Shown one piece after another: positions 27,397 through 36,777 of a stretch of 64,000 nucleotides of DNA. The position numbers and the translations under genes are program-made. The notes beneath the pieces are model-generated. The model was not told the DNA's origin, did no database searches, and saw only the letters and a list, made by a program, of their open reading frames with translations. How positions within the stretch are numbered: position 1 is the stretch's first letter; each line of letters begins with the position of its first letter. Source of the DNA: Ligilactobacillus salitolerans (GTDB taxonomy: Bacteria > Bacillota > Bacilli > Lactobacillales > Lactobacillaceae); NCBI RefSeq assembly GCF_003864415.1, contig NZ_BFFP01000006.1:1-64000 (forward strand), in the 5' to 3' direction.

Positions 27397-27786
27397 ATGA
27401 AAGAAAAAGAGTTAAGGCGCTCCCTTTCAGTGTTACCAATCGGAACGGTAATGAAATTAACTGACTTGTCAGCGCGACAGATCAGGTATTATGAACAACA
27501 AGGCTTGGTGATCCCTGAACGTAATGAGGGCAACCGCCGGATGTACTCATTGAATAACGTTGATTCTTTACTTGAAATCAAAGATTATTTAAGTGAAGGG
27601 ATCAATATGGCTGGGATCAGACAGATCTATGCACAGCAAAAGGAAGAGGAAACTGCACAAAAGAATCGCTTGCAGCAGTCTTTGACTGATAAGGATGTAC
27701 GGCGGATCTTGCATGAAGAACTCGAAGCTGTGAGTGGTTTGACTGACCGGTCCCAAGACCTTGATATTCATAAGAAAAAGTTGTAG
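27397..27786 (+). CDS. glnR: MerR-family nitrogen regulator GlnR
   Basis: Represses glutamine synthetase and other nitrogen genes when bound by feedback-inhibited GlnA. The 129-residue product has the MerR winged helix (MKLTDLSARQIRYYEQQGLV, then NRRMYS) and the C-terminal region that interacts with GlnA. The ATG at 27397 directly follows a TTG in frame; AGGGGG stands at 27385-27390. A perfect GlnR box precedes its promoter. glnA follows within 25 bases in the same operon. Confidence 0.95.
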   Translation: MKEKELRRSLSVLPIGTVMKLTDLSARQIRYYEQQGLVIPERNEGNRRMYSLNNVDSLLEIKDYLSEGINMAGIRQIYAQQKEEETAQKNRLQQSLTDKDVRRILHEELEAVSGLTDRSQDLDIHKKKL

Positions 27787-27810
27787 GTGAACAAGAAAAG
27801 GAGCATGCAC

Positions 27811-29154
27811 ATGGTAAAAGCAACGTATACAAAAGATGATATTCGTCGGATCGTGAAAGACGAAAATGTTCAGTTTTTACGCTTGATGTTTACTGATTTG
27901 TACGGCACTGTTAAAAATGTCGAGGTTCCAGTCAGTCAACTGGGTAAACTATTAGACAACAAATTGATGTTTGATGGTTCTTCGATCGATGGTTTCGTAC
28001 GGATCGAAGAAAGTGATATGTGGCTTTATCCGGATCTGTCAACCTGGACAATTTTCCCGTGGGGAAGTGAACATGGTAAAATCGCTGGTGTTGTTTGTGA
28101 AGTTTATAATGCCGACCGGACACCATTCTTGGGCGATCCAAGGAACAACTTGATCCGTGTTCTGGATGAGATGAAAAAACTAGGCTTTACTGACTTTAAC
28201 ATCGGTACAGAACCGGAATTCTTCTTGTTCAAGCTGGATCCAGAGACAGGCGAGCCGACTGCAAAGCTAAATGACCAAGGAAGTTACTTTGACCTGGCCC
28301 CAGTAGATCTTGGCGAAAATTGTCGGCGTGAGATCGTGTTAGAACTTGAGCATTTAGGCTTTGACGTTGAAGCCTCTCACCATGAAGTTGCTCCTGGCCA
28401 GCATGAGGTTGATTTCAAGTACGCTGATGCCTTACATGCGGCTGATAACATTCAGCTTTTCAAATTGGTTGTGAAGACAGTTGCCCGTAAACATGGTCTT
28501 CATGCGACCTTTATGCCAAAACCTTTAGCAAGTATCAACGGCTCAGGAATGCATACTAACATGTCTTTGTTTACCGAAAAGGGCAATGCATTCTACGATG
28601 CAGATTCCGACAGCGGCTTGTCTGAAGATGCTTTGCATTTCTTAGGCGGTTTATTAGCACATGCTCGCAGTTATACAGCCATTACTAATCCAATTGTCAA
28701 TTCATACAAAAGGCTGGTCCCAGGCTATGAAGCACCGGTTTATGTTGCATGGTCAGGTCGTAACCGTTCACCTTTAGTTCGGGTCCCGATCGCTCGCGGA
28801 GATTCAACGCGCTTGGAACTGCGCAGTGTTGACCCGACAGCCAATCCGTACTTAGCAATTGCTGCCATCTTAGAGTCAGGATTAGACGGCTTACGCAATA
28901 AGATCGAACCGCCAAAGCCGGTTGACCGCAACATCTATGTGATGACAGAAGAGGAACGTCAAGCCAACAATATTGTTGATCTGCCATCAACCTTGCACAA
29001 TGCATTGAAAGCCTTAAGAAAAGATGATGTTGTGTTAGGCTCAATGGGTGAGCATTTGGCGGCTAGTTTCTTGGAAGGTAAGCGGATCGAATGGGATGCT
29101 TACCGGCAAGATGTTTCTCAGTGGGAAACTAAACAGTATTTGGAACAATATTGA
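27811..29154 (+). CDS. glnA: Glutamine synthetase, type I-alpha
   Basis: Makes glutamine from glutamate, ammonia and ATP, and acts as the nitrogen sensor that controls GlnR. The 447-residue product has the GSI beta-grasp domain with DGSSIDGF, the catalytic core with [27 protein letters not shown] and [14 protein letters not shown], and the [15 protein letters not shown] segment. Arg64 in FVRIEESDM corresponds to the B. subtilis Arg62 used in feedback inhibition of the alpha type. I use the ATG at 27811, seven to eight bases after AAAGGAG; the ATG at 27805 is too close to it. A strong terminator follows. Confidence 0.97.
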   Translation: MVKATYTKDDIRRIVKDENVQFLRLMFTDLYGTVKNVEVPVSQLGKLLDNKLMFDGSSIDGFVRIEESDMWLYPDLSTWTIFPWGSEHGKIAGVVCEVYNADRTPFLGDPRNNLIRVLDEMKKLGFTDFNIGTEPEFFLFKLDPETGEPTAKLNDQGSYFDLAPVDLGENCRREIVLELEHLGFDVEASHHEVAPGQHEVDFKYADALHAADNIQLFKLVVKTVARKHGLHATFMPKPLASINGSGMHTNMSLFTEKGNAFYDADSDSGLSEDALHFLGGLLAHARSYTAITNPIVNSYKRLVPGYEAPVYVAWSGRNRSPLVRVPIARGDSTRLELRSVDPTANPYLAIAAILESGLDGLRNKIEPPKPVDRNIYVMTEEERQANNIVDLPSTLHNALKALRKDDVVLGSMGEHLAASFLEGKRIEWDAYRQDVSQWETKQYLEQY

Positions 29155-29165
29155 TCAAAGCAAAA

Positions 29166-29202
29166 AAAACCAGCTCGAGCGTTAAAAGCGAGCTGGTTTT
29201 TT
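29166..29202. terminator. Bidirectional terminator after glnA
   Basis: Bases 29166-29177 pair perfectly with 29189-29200 (12 pairs, 11-base loop), with an A-run on one side and a T-run on the other. It serves glnA and the convergent 122-aa gene. Confidence 0.93.
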
Positions 29203-29212
29203 GCGCCTAAAA

Positions 29213-29581
29213 TCAAGATGTTTTGCGCAACTGCATTTGCGGTTGGTTTTGCAGCGAAATCGCTTGGATCTGCTGCTTGAAGATGATCCGAGTGAGGTTG
29301 CTATTTTCGAGCCTGGTCAAAAAGAGAACATCCGTATGTCGCCGGTCTATAAATAAGCGTCCTGATAAGATTTGTTTGTGTCCGTTGAGTTGAACGGTAA
29401 TTTGGACTGGAACTTGCTTTAAAATTGCTTCTTGAGCAATGTGATCAATCTCAGGATCTGGCATGGCGGCTGGTGGATTTTCGACAATCTGCTGTGGATC
29501 AAAAAAAGCATTCCAGCGTTCTAAGATGTGGGTGAGGCTGATGCTTAATGCGTGAGCGAGTTTAGTGAGATAGTGTTTCAT
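29213..29581 (-). CDS. Hypothetical protein under LexA-type control, possibly YolD-like
   Basis: A soluble 122-residue protein. Residues 1-30 look helical, then come a Pro-rich stretch and a C-terminal half of beta character: VQITVQLNGHKQILSG, RLFIDRRHTDVLFLTRLEN and IIFKQQIQAISLQ. This layout is reminiscent of YolD-like proteins that accompany SOS-induced Y-family polymerases, but the match is weak and I do not assign the family. AGGAGG precedes the ATG with normal spacing. The promoter carries three LexA-type boxes, so induction by DNA damage is likely. It converges with glnA and has no polymerase next to it. Confidence 0.75.
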   Translation of the reverse strand: MKHYLTKLAHALSISLTHILERWNAFFDPQQIVENPPAAMPDPEIDHIAQEAILKQVPVQITVQLNGHKQILSGRLFIDRRHTDVLFLTRLENSNLTRIIFKQQIQAISLQNQPQMQLRKTS

Positions 29582-29630
29582 TATTTGTTTCCTCCTCTGC
29601 CCCGGCTTAAAAGTTTTGCTGCCGGTTCCC

Positions 29631-29687
29631 TGAACGTTTGTTTGTATACTTACTATTATAGAACAAAAGTTCCCGAACGCAAGTTTG
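29631..29687 (-). promoter_or_regulatory. SOS promoter with three LexA/DinR boxes
   Basis: Three GAAC-N4-GTTY sites are present: TGAACGTTTGTTTG (29631-29644), AGAACAAAAGTTCC (29660-29673) and CGAACGCAAGTTTG (29674-29687). In the minus direction a TATAAT (complement of 29655-29660) and a TTGCGT (complement of 29677-29682) are 16 bases apart; the second box fills that spacer, the third covers -35 and the first lies just downstream of -10. LexA binding here should block the promoter fully. Confidence 0.8.
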
Positions 29688-29849
29688 AATTGCTAAATTT
29701 TCGCAAAATTATTGCCAAAAATAATAAAATTAGTTGAGTTATGTTGACAGGAAGCGGATTTTAAAGGACTAATCCAATTTCAAACTTGAAAAAAGTGTTA
29801 AAAAAGTGCATTATAGTAGGTAAATATTTTATTTGAGGAGTTTTAGTGC

Positions 29850-30470
29850 ATGGCTAAAAGAGGAATGTTGATCGTACTTTCAGGTCCGTCGGGGGTTGGC
29901 AAAGGAACAGTTAGAAAAGAGATTTTCTCACAACCGGGAAATAATTTTGACTATTCCATTTCGATGACTACCCGGAAGATGCGGCCGGGTGAGGTCAATG
30001 GCAGAGATTATTATTTTGTCACGAAAGAAGAATTTGAAAAAGAGATCGCTAGTGACGGAATGCTTGAATATGCACAATACGTTGACAATTACTATGGAAC
30101 GCCTTTAAAATATGTGAATGAAATGCTCGATGACGGCAAAGATGTCTTTTTAGAGATTGAAGTTAAAGGAGCCATGCAAGTTAGAGACAAGGTGCCGGAC
30201 GGTTTATTTATTTTTCTGACTCCACCAGATCTGATGGAACTCAGACAACGAATTGTTCATCGAGGAACCGATGATTTGGAGACGATCGACAAGCGCATGA
30301 AAAAGGCTGTCGGTGAAATCGAAATGATGCAAAATTACGACTACGCTGTCGTCAATGACGAAGTTCCCAAGGCTGCTGAGAAGATCAAGACCATTATTCG
30401 CGCCGAGCGTTGGCGGGTCAAGCGCTTCTTGCCAGATTATAAAAAACAACTAGGAGATGCTTTAAAATGA
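29850..30470 (+). CDS. gmk: Guanylate kinase
   Basis: Phosphorylates GMP/dGMP to GDP/dGDP. The 206-residue product has the P-loop [14 protein letters not shown], the GMP-binding [20 protein letters not shown] and YGTP segments, and the lid arginines in RIVHRGTDD. Length is normal. A GAGGAG-type site precedes the ATG. A TTGAAA at 29786-29791 and TTATAG/TATAGT near 29811-29817 may form its promoter, with poor spacing. The rpoZ start overlaps its stop by four bases, the usual gmk-rpoZ pairing of Firmicutes. Confidence 0.96.
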   Translation: MAKRGMLIVLSGPSGVGKGTVRKEIFSQPGNNFDYSISMTTRKMRPGEVNGRDYYFVTKEEFEKEIASDGMLEYAQYVDNYYGTPLKYVNEMLDDGKDVFLEIEVKGAMQVRDKVPDGLFIFLTPPDLMELRQRIVHRGTDDLETIDKRMKKAVGEIEMMQNYDYAVVNDEVPKAAEKIKTIIRAERWRVKRFLPDYKKQLGDALK

Positions 30471-30670
30471 TTTTATACCCTTCAGTAGATAAGCTATTAG
30501 AACAGGTTGATTCACGTTATTCGCTAGTAATGCTTGCAGCCAAGCGTGCCCATGAACTTGATGAGGGTGCAATGCCTTTATTAAGCGACTATACCTCGCA
30601 AAAAAATGTCGGTCGTGCGCTGGAAGAGGTTGAAGCGGGCGATTTAAAGATTGCTGATCATAAAGAATAA
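30467..30670 (+). CDS. rpoZ: DNA-directed RNA polymerase subunit omega
   Basis: Small subunit that helps fold the beta' subunit into RNA polymerase. The 67-residue product begins [28 protein letters not shown] in family fashion (here split over the N-terminal 30 residues), carries the AKRAHEL helix, and ends with the typical [18 protein letters not shown] overlaps the gmk stop (ATGA), so translation is coupled. Confidence 0.94.
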   Translation: MILYPSVDKLLEQVDSRYSLVMLAAKRAHELDEGAMPLLSDYTSQKNVGRALEEVEAGDLKIADHKE

Positions 30671-30692
30671 TGGATAAACATTAATAATCAAA

Positions 30693-30758
30693 TGCTCATT
30701 GTTTGAAGAGGTTAAAGCATAAATTTGCGTTAGCCTTTCAGATAATGGGCACTTTTTT
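30693..30758 (+). terminator. Probable terminator after rpoZ
   Basis: TGCTCATT at 30693-30700 pairs with AATGGGCA at 30744-30751 (eight pairs, one G-U), with a further imperfect stem GGTTA/TAGCC inside the 43-base loop, and a run of six T after a C at 30752. The large loop lowers confidence. A TACAAT with TG extension at 30776-30781 downstream may start coaBC transcription. Confidence 0.5.
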
Positions 30759-30821
30759 AATGAACTTAAAATTGGTACAATATGAAAGTAATCTTATCAG
30801 TCAGTGAAGGGAACGAAGATC

Positions 30822-32009
30822 GTGAGCACAAAACATGTTGTGATCTATATAACCGGTGGAATTGCAGTTTATAAAGCAGCCCAATTAGTACGAGAGTTCG
30901 TTAAAGCGGGAGCACAAGTCAAAGTAGCAATGACAGACGCTGCTCAGACTTTTGTCTCCCCGCAAACCTTTGCAGTTTTGACTAAAAATCCAGTTTATAC
31001 GGATTTTTCCGCTAACCAGCAAAGAGAATTTGTTTCGCATATCGAACTTGCGGATTGGACAGATATAGCAGTTGTTGTGCCGGCGACAGCAAATATTATT
31101 GCGAAAATGGCTTTAGGAATTGCAGATACCTTTGTTTCAACTGCCTTATTAGCAACAGCGGCTCCTAAATATGTGATTCCAGCAATGAACGAGAAAATGT
31201 GGCAAAATGCCGCAACGAAACGTAATTTGGCTACGCTTAAAAATGATGGTATTGCAGTGATGGAGCCGGCTGAAGGCTTTTTGGCAGAAGGATATTCTGG
31301 TAAAGGCAGGATGCCGGAACCACTGGATATTTTCAAGTGGATCAATAATTTAAGCGCAGAAAAGCAAGATCTAGCGGGGCGCAAGGTATTGATCTCAGCA
31401 GGGCCGACGGTTGAACCAATCGATCCAGTACGTTACCTGAGCAATCATTCAAGCGGTAAGATGGGTTATGCTTTAGCCAACGCTGCAGCTAAGCGGGGGG
31501 CAGAAGTGACCCTGGTCAGTGGACCGACTCGCCTGACTAAACCTGCTGGAGTGAAGTTCATCCAGATCCAAGCAGCCGCAGAATTGCAAGAAACGATGGA
31601 AAAAAACTTCTCAAAAAGTGACATCGTGATCATGGCTGCAGCAGTTTCGGATTACCATGTTGACCAAGTTGCACCGCAAAAAATCAAGAAAAACGGCCAG
31701 GATTTGGAATTGCATCTAGTTTCTAACCCGGATATTTTAGCCGGGTTAGGTCAGATCAAGAAAGGACAAATATTGGTCGGCTTCGCAGCTGAAACTGAAA
31801 ATTTACTGGCCAACGGGAATAAGAAATTGCAAAAAAAGAATCTGGATCTGTTAGTCCTGAATGATGTTTCGCGGACAGATATTGGGTTTAACGCTGAAGA
31901 TAATGAGGTTAGACTTTTGCGTGCCAGACGAGAACCGCGTTTGATCGCAAAATCAAGTAAGGACCAAATTGCAAATCAGATTTTCGATGAAATTCTCAAC
32001 TTAGCTTAA
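30822..32009 (+). CDS. coaBC: Bifunctional phosphopantothenoylcysteine decarboxylase/synthetase (CoaBC)
   Basis: Two consecutive steps of coenzyme A synthesis: ligation of cysteine to phosphopantothenate and its FMN-dependent decarboxylation. The N-terminal flavoprotein domain shows ITGGIAVYKA, PATANIIAKMA and the AMNEKMWQN active-site motif; the C-terminal CoaB domain (from about residue 190) shows SAGPTVEPIDPVRYLSNHSSGKMG and AAAVSDYHV. I choose the GTG at 30822 (395 residues), nine bases after AAGGGA; an in-frame GTG at 30804 would overlap that site. First gene of a long run that leads on to priA. Confidence 0.95.
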   Translation: MSTKHVVIYITGGIAVYKAAQLVREFVKAGAQVKVAMTDAAQTFVSPQTFAVLTKNPVYTDFSANQQREFVSHIELADWTDIAVVVPATANIIAKMALGIADTFVSTALLATAAPKYVIPAMNEKMWQNAATKRNLATLKNDGIAVMEPAEGFLAEGYSGKGRMPEPLDIFKWINNLSAEKQDLAGRKVLISAGPTVEPIDPVRYLSNHSSGKMGYALANAAAKRGAEVTLVSGPTRLTKPAGVKFIQIQAAAELQETMEKNFSKSDIVIMAAAVSDYHVDQVAPQKIKKNGQDLELHLVSNPDILAGLGQIKKGQILVGFAAETENLLANGNKKLQKKNLDLLVLNDVSRTDIGFNAEDNEVRLLRARREPRLIAKSSKDQIANQIFDEILNLA

Positions 32010-32030
32010 AGAAGATAGGGGGAAAACGTG

Positions 32031-34445
32031 ATGCAACAATTTGCAGAAGTCATTGTTGACGTTCCGACTCAGCAAACGGATCAGCCATACACGTATGAGA
32101 TCCCCCCAGATTTAGTGGGGCAAATTCAGCCTGGAATGCGTGTGATCGTGCCTTTTGGAACTCGACGGGTCTTAGGCTTTTTAGTGCGGGTCATCGAGCA
32201 TAAACCGGATGTTTCATTTGAAATTAAACCAATAGAAGAGGTGTTAGACTTAGCGCCAGTTTTAAGTGATGAGCTGTTGCAATTATCAGACTGGCTAGCT
32301 AAATGGACCTTTTCTTTCAAGATCTCCTGCCTCCAAGCAATGCTTCCAGCCGCGATGCGGGCTAGTTATGGTAAAAAAATCAGGCTAACTACAACGGAAG
32401 TCTCTGCTGATGTGAAGTTATTATTTGGGGAGAAACAAGAATTACCGTTTGATACTAAAAATTTATCTGCTCGAGCTTTTCGAACTCTTTCCAAGTTGAA
32501 CCGTGAAAACAAAGCGGAAATTGTTTATGAAGTTCGTGATCGCGCTCAGTCGAAGAGTATTACAATGATCACTGGCCTATTGACGCCAGCACAAATTACA
32601 CAGGAAAAGGCGAAGACACGGATCAATGCCTTGCGGTTACAGCAATTGCTTGATTTTTTGCTGGACCTTGGTTCTGCTCGTCTCAGTCAAAAAGACGCGG
32701 AGGTTCAAACTGGGCTGGCTGCTTCAGTGTTTACTCAGGGTCAAAAGAAAGGCTGGCTCAAAAAAAGTCAAGTCGAAGAGTATCGTGATCCCTACAGTAC
32801 AGCCGAAATCAGTAAGACTGAACCACAAAAACTAAAACCGGCGCAAACTAAAGCAGTGGCAGAAATTGAAACTGAGATCAAGAAGCAATCAGAGCAGGTC
32901 TTTTTGTTACAAGGAGTGACGGGAAGCGGGAAGACTGAGGTTTATCTTTACGCGATCGCCTGCGCCCTGGCGCAAAAAAAGACGGCTTTGATGCTGGTCC
33001 CAGAAATTTCTTTAACGCCGCAAATGGTTCATCGAGTTAGAGGGCGTTTCGGGTCCAATGTCGCTGTTTTGCATAGTGGTTTGTCTGAAGGCGAGAAATA
33101 TGATGAGTGGCGCAGAATAGAACGGAAAGAAGCGACAGTGGTCGTTGGCGCACGCTCAGCAGTTTTTGCACCATTAGATAATATTGGTGTCATCATTATG
33201 GATGAAGAACATGAAACTAGTTATAAACAAGAAAGTATGCCAGAGTACCATGCGCGCGATGTTGCAATTAAACGAGGACAATGGCATCATTGTCCGGTTG
33301 TTTTAGGCAGTGCCACGCCTTCGCTCGAATCACGTGCTCGTGCGCAAAAGGGGGTTTACCGGTGGCTGCGTCTAGATGAGCGCATCAATGGGCAGCCTTT
33401 ACCGGCCGTGAAGCTGGTCAACATGCAAGATGAACTGAAGCGTGCACCGGCTGTGGACATTTCTGGTCCGCTCCTTGAAGCAATCAAAGAGCGGATCGCA
33501 CGCAATGAACAAGTGGTGTTAATGTTGAATCGGCGCGGATATTCTTCTTTTATCATGTGTCGTGAATGCGGTTTTGTGCTCAAATGTCCAAACTGCGATA
33601 TTTCATTAACGATGCATATGGATTCCCATTCGATGAAATGCCATTATTGTGGACATGAAGAACCGATCCCGAATATTTGTCCGAGTTGTCACAGTAAAAA
33701 GATTCGCTACTATGGCACGGGCACAGAAAAAGTCCAGCAAGAACTGGAAAAACTTTTGCCAGATGTCTCGATCTTGCGGATGGATGTTGACACGACTAAA
33801 CGTAAAGGGGCACATAGCCGTTTATTGCAAAAGTTTGGAGCCAAAGAAGCGAATATTTTACTGGGGACACAGATGATCGCCAAAGGACTCGATTTTCCAG
33901 ATGTTACTCTAGTTGGAGTTTTAAATGCTGATACTGCCCTGAGCCTGCCTAATTTCCGGTCGGCTGAGAGGACCTTTCAGCTCTTGACCCAGGTTAGTGG
34001 ACGCGCTGGGCGAGCAGATAAAACAGGTGAGGTCTTGATCCAGACCTTTAATCCTGAGCACTATGCTATTCAGCTAGCCAAAAATCAAAACTACGAGCAG
34101 TTTTTTGGGATGGAGATGAATATGCGTCACCGTGGCGGTTATCCGCCATACTTTTTTACAATTCAAATTGTGATCAATGGGACTAATGAAGCGGAGGTCG
34201 CCAAAAAGATCTTCGAGGTCAATGGTCAGCTGACACAGATCCTGTCTCAACAAGCTGTAGTTTTGGGCCCGACTCCTAAACCAATAATGCGGGTCAATAA
34301 CCGTTTCTATTATCAGCTAGTTATTAAATATAAAAACGAACCTAAGTTAGATCAATTCTTAAAAGAGCTGTTGCAAAATAGCCAACAGGATATGAGACGC
34401 AACTTGCAATTGACGATCGATCGCGACCCGGTCGACTTTATTTAA
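32031..34445 (+). CDS. priA: Primosomal protein N' (replication restart helicase PriA)
   Basis: 3'-5' helicase that reloads the replisome at stalled forks. With the ATG at 32031 the product has 804 residues; an adjacent in-frame GTG at 32028 cannot be excluded. Domains in order: DNA-binding N-terminal region, winged helix, helicase lobe 1 with GVTGSGKTEVYL and DEEHETSYKQ, a zinc-binding insert with eight cysteines (CRECGFVLKCPNC and CHYCGH...CPSC), helicase lobe 2 with GTQMIAKGLDFP and QVSGRAGRADK, and the C-terminal domain. GGGGGAAA precedes the start. Confidence 0.97.
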   Translation: MQQFAEVIVDVPTQQTDQPYTYEIPPDLVGQIQPGMRVIVPFGTRRVLGFLVRVIEHKPDVSFEIKPIEEVLDLAPVLSDELLQLSDWLAKWTFSFKISCLQAMLPAAMRASYGKKIRLTTTEVSADVKLLFGEKQELPFDTKNLSARAFRTLSKLNRENKAEIVYEVRDRAQSKSITMITGLLTPAQITQEKAKTRINALRLQQLLDFLLDLGSARLSQKDAEVQTGLAASVFTQGQKKGWLKKSQVEEYRDPYSTAEISKTEPQKLKPAQTKAVAEIETEIKKQSEQVFLLQGVTGSGKTEVYLYAIACALAQKKTALMLVPEISLTPQMVHRVRGRFGSNVAVLHSGLSEGEKYDEWRRIERKEATVVVGARSAVFAPLDNIGVIIMDEEHETSYKQESMPEYHARDVAIKRGQWHHCPVVLGSATPSLESRARAQKGVYRWLRLDERINGQPLPAVKLVNMQDELKRAPAVDISGPLLEAIKERIARNEQVVLMLNRRGYSSFIMCRECGFVLKCPNCDISLTMHMDSHSMKCHYCGHEEPIPNICPSCHSKKIRYYGTGTEKVQQELEKLLPDVSILRMDVDTTKRKGAHSRLLQKFGAKEANILLGTQMIAKGLDFPDVTLVGVLNADTALSLPNFRSAERTFQLLTQVSGRAGRADKTGEVLIQTFNPEHYAIQLAKNQNYEQFFGMEMNMRHRGGYPPYFFTIQIVINGTNEAEVAKKIFEVNGQLTQILSQQAVVLGPTPKPIMRVNNRFYYQLVIKYKNEPKLDQFLKELLQNSQQDMRRNLQLTIDRDPVDFI

Positions 34446-34475
34446 CGAAAAAACAAAAAATGAGGACGTGATAAA

Positions 34476-35432
34476 ATGACATCCATAGCGTTTATGGGAA
34501 CACCAAGTTTTGCAGTCCCGATCCTGCAAGGATTGCTGGATCAGAACTACGATGTGTGTGCGGTAGTGACACAACCCGACCGGCCGGTTGGACGCAAGCG
34601 CCGTTTAACAGCATCACCGGTCAAAGAACTCGCGCAAAAGAATGATCTTTTAGTTTTGCAGCCTGAAAAAATCAGCGGTAGCCAAGAAATGCAGCAAGTG
34701 ATCGATTTAGCACCAGATTTGATCGTCACTGCCGCCTATGGCCAGTTTTTACCAAATAAGCTGCTTGCAAGCGCCAAAATCGCAGCTATCAATGTCCACG
34801 GTTCCTTACTGCCAAAATACCGCGGGGGAGCACCAGTACAGTATGCCTTAATGAAAGGTGAAAAAAAGACAGGCGTGACTTTGATCTATATGGTCAAGCA
34901 AATGGACGCTGGTGCGATGCTAGGTCAAGCTGAGCTGCCGATCACCTCTGAGGATGATACAGGCACTTTGTTTGCAAAATTGAGTCTTTTAGGACGCGAT
35001 TTGCTCTTAGATAAACTGCCGGCGCTGCTAGCTGGGAAACTTCCTGCTTTGCCTCAAGACGAGGCGCAAGTGGTTTTTGCTCCGACTATCAAGCCTGAGG
35101 AAGAAAAATTAATTTTAAGTTTAACGGCCCAAGAGATAGATTGGAAAGTACGTGCTCTTCGTCCTGCACCAGGTGCTTATTTTGAGAAATTTGCTGGAAA
35201 AAGGACTAAAATATGGCAGGTCACTCCACTGGCAGAAAAAACAGATCAACTTCCCGGGACGATCGTGGCTCTGAGTAAACATCAACTTAAAATTGCCGCC
35301 GCTTCTGGGAGTGTTTATCAAATCGAACAACTTCAACCGGCCGGCAAACAACGCCTTTCGATCACTGATTATTTAAATGGTGTTAAGGGTGAATTAGAAG
35401 AAGGACAGGTTTTGATCGCTGATGAAAAATAA
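34476..35432 (+). CDS. fmt: Methionyl-tRNA formyltransferase
   Basis: Formylates initiator Met-tRNA. The 318-residue product opens with IAFMGTPSFAVPIL, has the catalytic NVHGSLLPKYRGGAPVQ and the TGVTLIYMVKQMDAG motif, and a C-terminal OB-like tRNA-binding domain from about residue 205. GAGG lies upstream of the ATG. The rsmB start lies 11 bases inside its 3' end. In the usual order priA-fmt-rsmB; no def gene is present between priA and fmt. Confidence 0.96.
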   Translation: MTSIAFMGTPSFAVPILQGLLDQNYDVCAVVTQPDRPVGRKRRLTASPVKELAQKNDLLVLQPEKISGSQEMQQVIDLAPDLIVTAAYGQFLPNKLLASAKIAAINVHGSLLPKYRGGAPVQYALMKGEKKTGVTLIYMVKQMDAGAMLGQAELPITSEDDTGTLFAKLSLLGRDLLLDKLPALLAGKLPALPQDEAQVVFAPTIKPEEEKLILSLTAQEIDWKVRALRPAPGAYFEKFAGKRTKIWQVTPLAEKTDQLPGTIVALSKHQLKIAAASGSVYQIEQLQPAGKQRLSITDYLNGVKGELEEGQVLIADEK

Positions 35433-36768
35433 CTTGCAAGCCAATCCTCGTTACCTGGCGGTCCGTGACCTGACTCGGATCGAGAAAGAAAAATCTTATT
35501 CGAATAAGGTCGTTGACCAGACTTTGGCAGCCAAGCAGCTGGCAGTGCGCGATGTAAATTTGTATACCAATTTAGTTTACGGGACAATTCAAAATAAATT
35601 GGCACTGGACTTTGATCTGGCACCATTCATTAAAAAACCGGCTAAGCTGGATCTGTGGGTCAAGGAGCTTTTGCGGCTTTCAGTCTATCAGCTTTATTAT
35701 TTGGATAGGATCCCGCAACATGCAGTCTTTAATGAGGCAATTGAAATTGCTAAGCAGATGGGGCATGAGGGGACTAGGCGTTTTGTGACGGGTGTTTTGC
35801 ATGCCCTGTCCCGCCAAGGCCGACCCGATTTAAGCCAGATCAATGATCCGCTTGAAAGAGTTAGTATTCAGACCAGTACACCGCTGTGGCTGGTGCAACA
35901 GTTAAATGCGGAACTTGGTTTAGAAAAAACTCGTTCACTCTTAGCTGCGACAGTCCAGCCGCCAGCTCAAAGCGTCAGAGTCAATACAAAATTGACGCAG
36001 CGGCAAACAGCGGCAGAAAAACTAAAAGCGGCTGGTCTGCAAGTGGAAGAAAGCAAGGTGTCGCCGCAAGTCTTAAGAGTTGTGAATGGTTTTGTACCAG
36101 CTACACCTCCCTATCAAGCAGGTGAAGTGACGGTCCAAGACGAAAGTGCAGCTTTAAGCGTGGAAGCCTTGCACGTTTCCAAAACAGATCAAGTTTTGGA
36201 CGCATGTGCTGCTCCGGGTGGAAAAACTACGCAGATTGCTGAAAAGCTTGGAGACGGCGGCAAAGTGGTCGCCTTGGATATTCATACTAAGAAGCTAAAG
36301 GTCATTCAATCCAATGCTAAACGGATGCATTTGGAATCATTGATCACAACAAAGGCTTTGGATGCCCGGATGGCTGCGCAGTCCTTTGAAAAGGAAAGTT
36401 TTGATAAGATCTTAGTGGATGCTCCCTGTTCAGGCTTGGGGCTGATGAGACGCAAACCCGAAGTTAAGTACGAAAAAAAAGCTGAGGATAGTGCTGCTTT
36501 AGCAAAAATCCAACTGGAGATCTTATTAGCTCTTGCCCCGCTGCTTAAAAAGGGCGGTACGCTGACTTATAGCACATGTACGATCTTGAACCAGGAAAAT
36601 CAAGGAGTGATCGATCAGTTTCTTGCGGCAGCTCCGCAATTTATTCAGCAAAAAACTCAGACTGAGTTTGCACTGAAAGCTGACCGTGATGAACTTTCAT
36701 TAACTATTTATCCAGATGACTTTGGCTCTGACGGCTTTTTTATTGCAACTCTTTCCAAGGCAAAATGA
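35422..36768 (+). CDS. rsmB: 16S rRNA (cytosine-967-C5)-methyltransferase RsmB
   Basis: Methylates C967 of 16S rRNA with S-adenosylmethionine. The 448-residue product has the NusB-like N-terminal RNA-binding domain (residues 1-145, with FNEAIEIAKQMG) and the Rossmann methyltransferase domain with VLDACAAPGGKTTQIAE (SAM site), VDAPCSGLGLMRRKPEV (catalytic and release cysteines, with the other in YSTCTI) and the C-terminal FIATLSK. Overlap with fmt by 11 bases indicates translational coupling. Confidence 0.96.
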   Translation: MKNNLQANPRYLAVRDLTRIEKEKSYSNKVVDQTLAAKQLAVRDVNLYTNLVYGTIQNKLALDFDLAPFIKKPAKLDLWVKELLRLSVYQLYYLDRIPQHAVFNEAIEIAKQMGHEGTRRFVTGVLHALSRQGRPDLSQINDPLERVSIQTSTPLWLVQQLNAELGLEKTRSLLAATVQPPAQSVRVNTKLTQRQTAAEKLKAAGLQVEESKVSPQVLRVVNGFVPATPPYQAGEVTVQDESAALSVEALHVSKTDQVLDACAAPGGKTTQIAEKLGDGGKVVALDIHTKKLKVIQSNAKRMHLESLITTKALDARMAAQSFEKESFDKILVDAPCSGLGLMRRKPEVKYEKKAEDSAALAKIQLEILLALAPLLKKGGTLTYSTCTILNQENQGVIDQFLAAAPQFIQQKTQTEFALKADRDELSLTIYPDDFGSDGFFIATLSKAK

Positions 36769-36777
36769 GGTGTGAAA

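Noticed and set aside
29552-29737. 61-codon open frame on the plus strand opposite the SOS promoter
   Set aside because: It overlaps the start of the 122-aa gene and all three LexA boxes and has unusual composition; no ribosome binding site.
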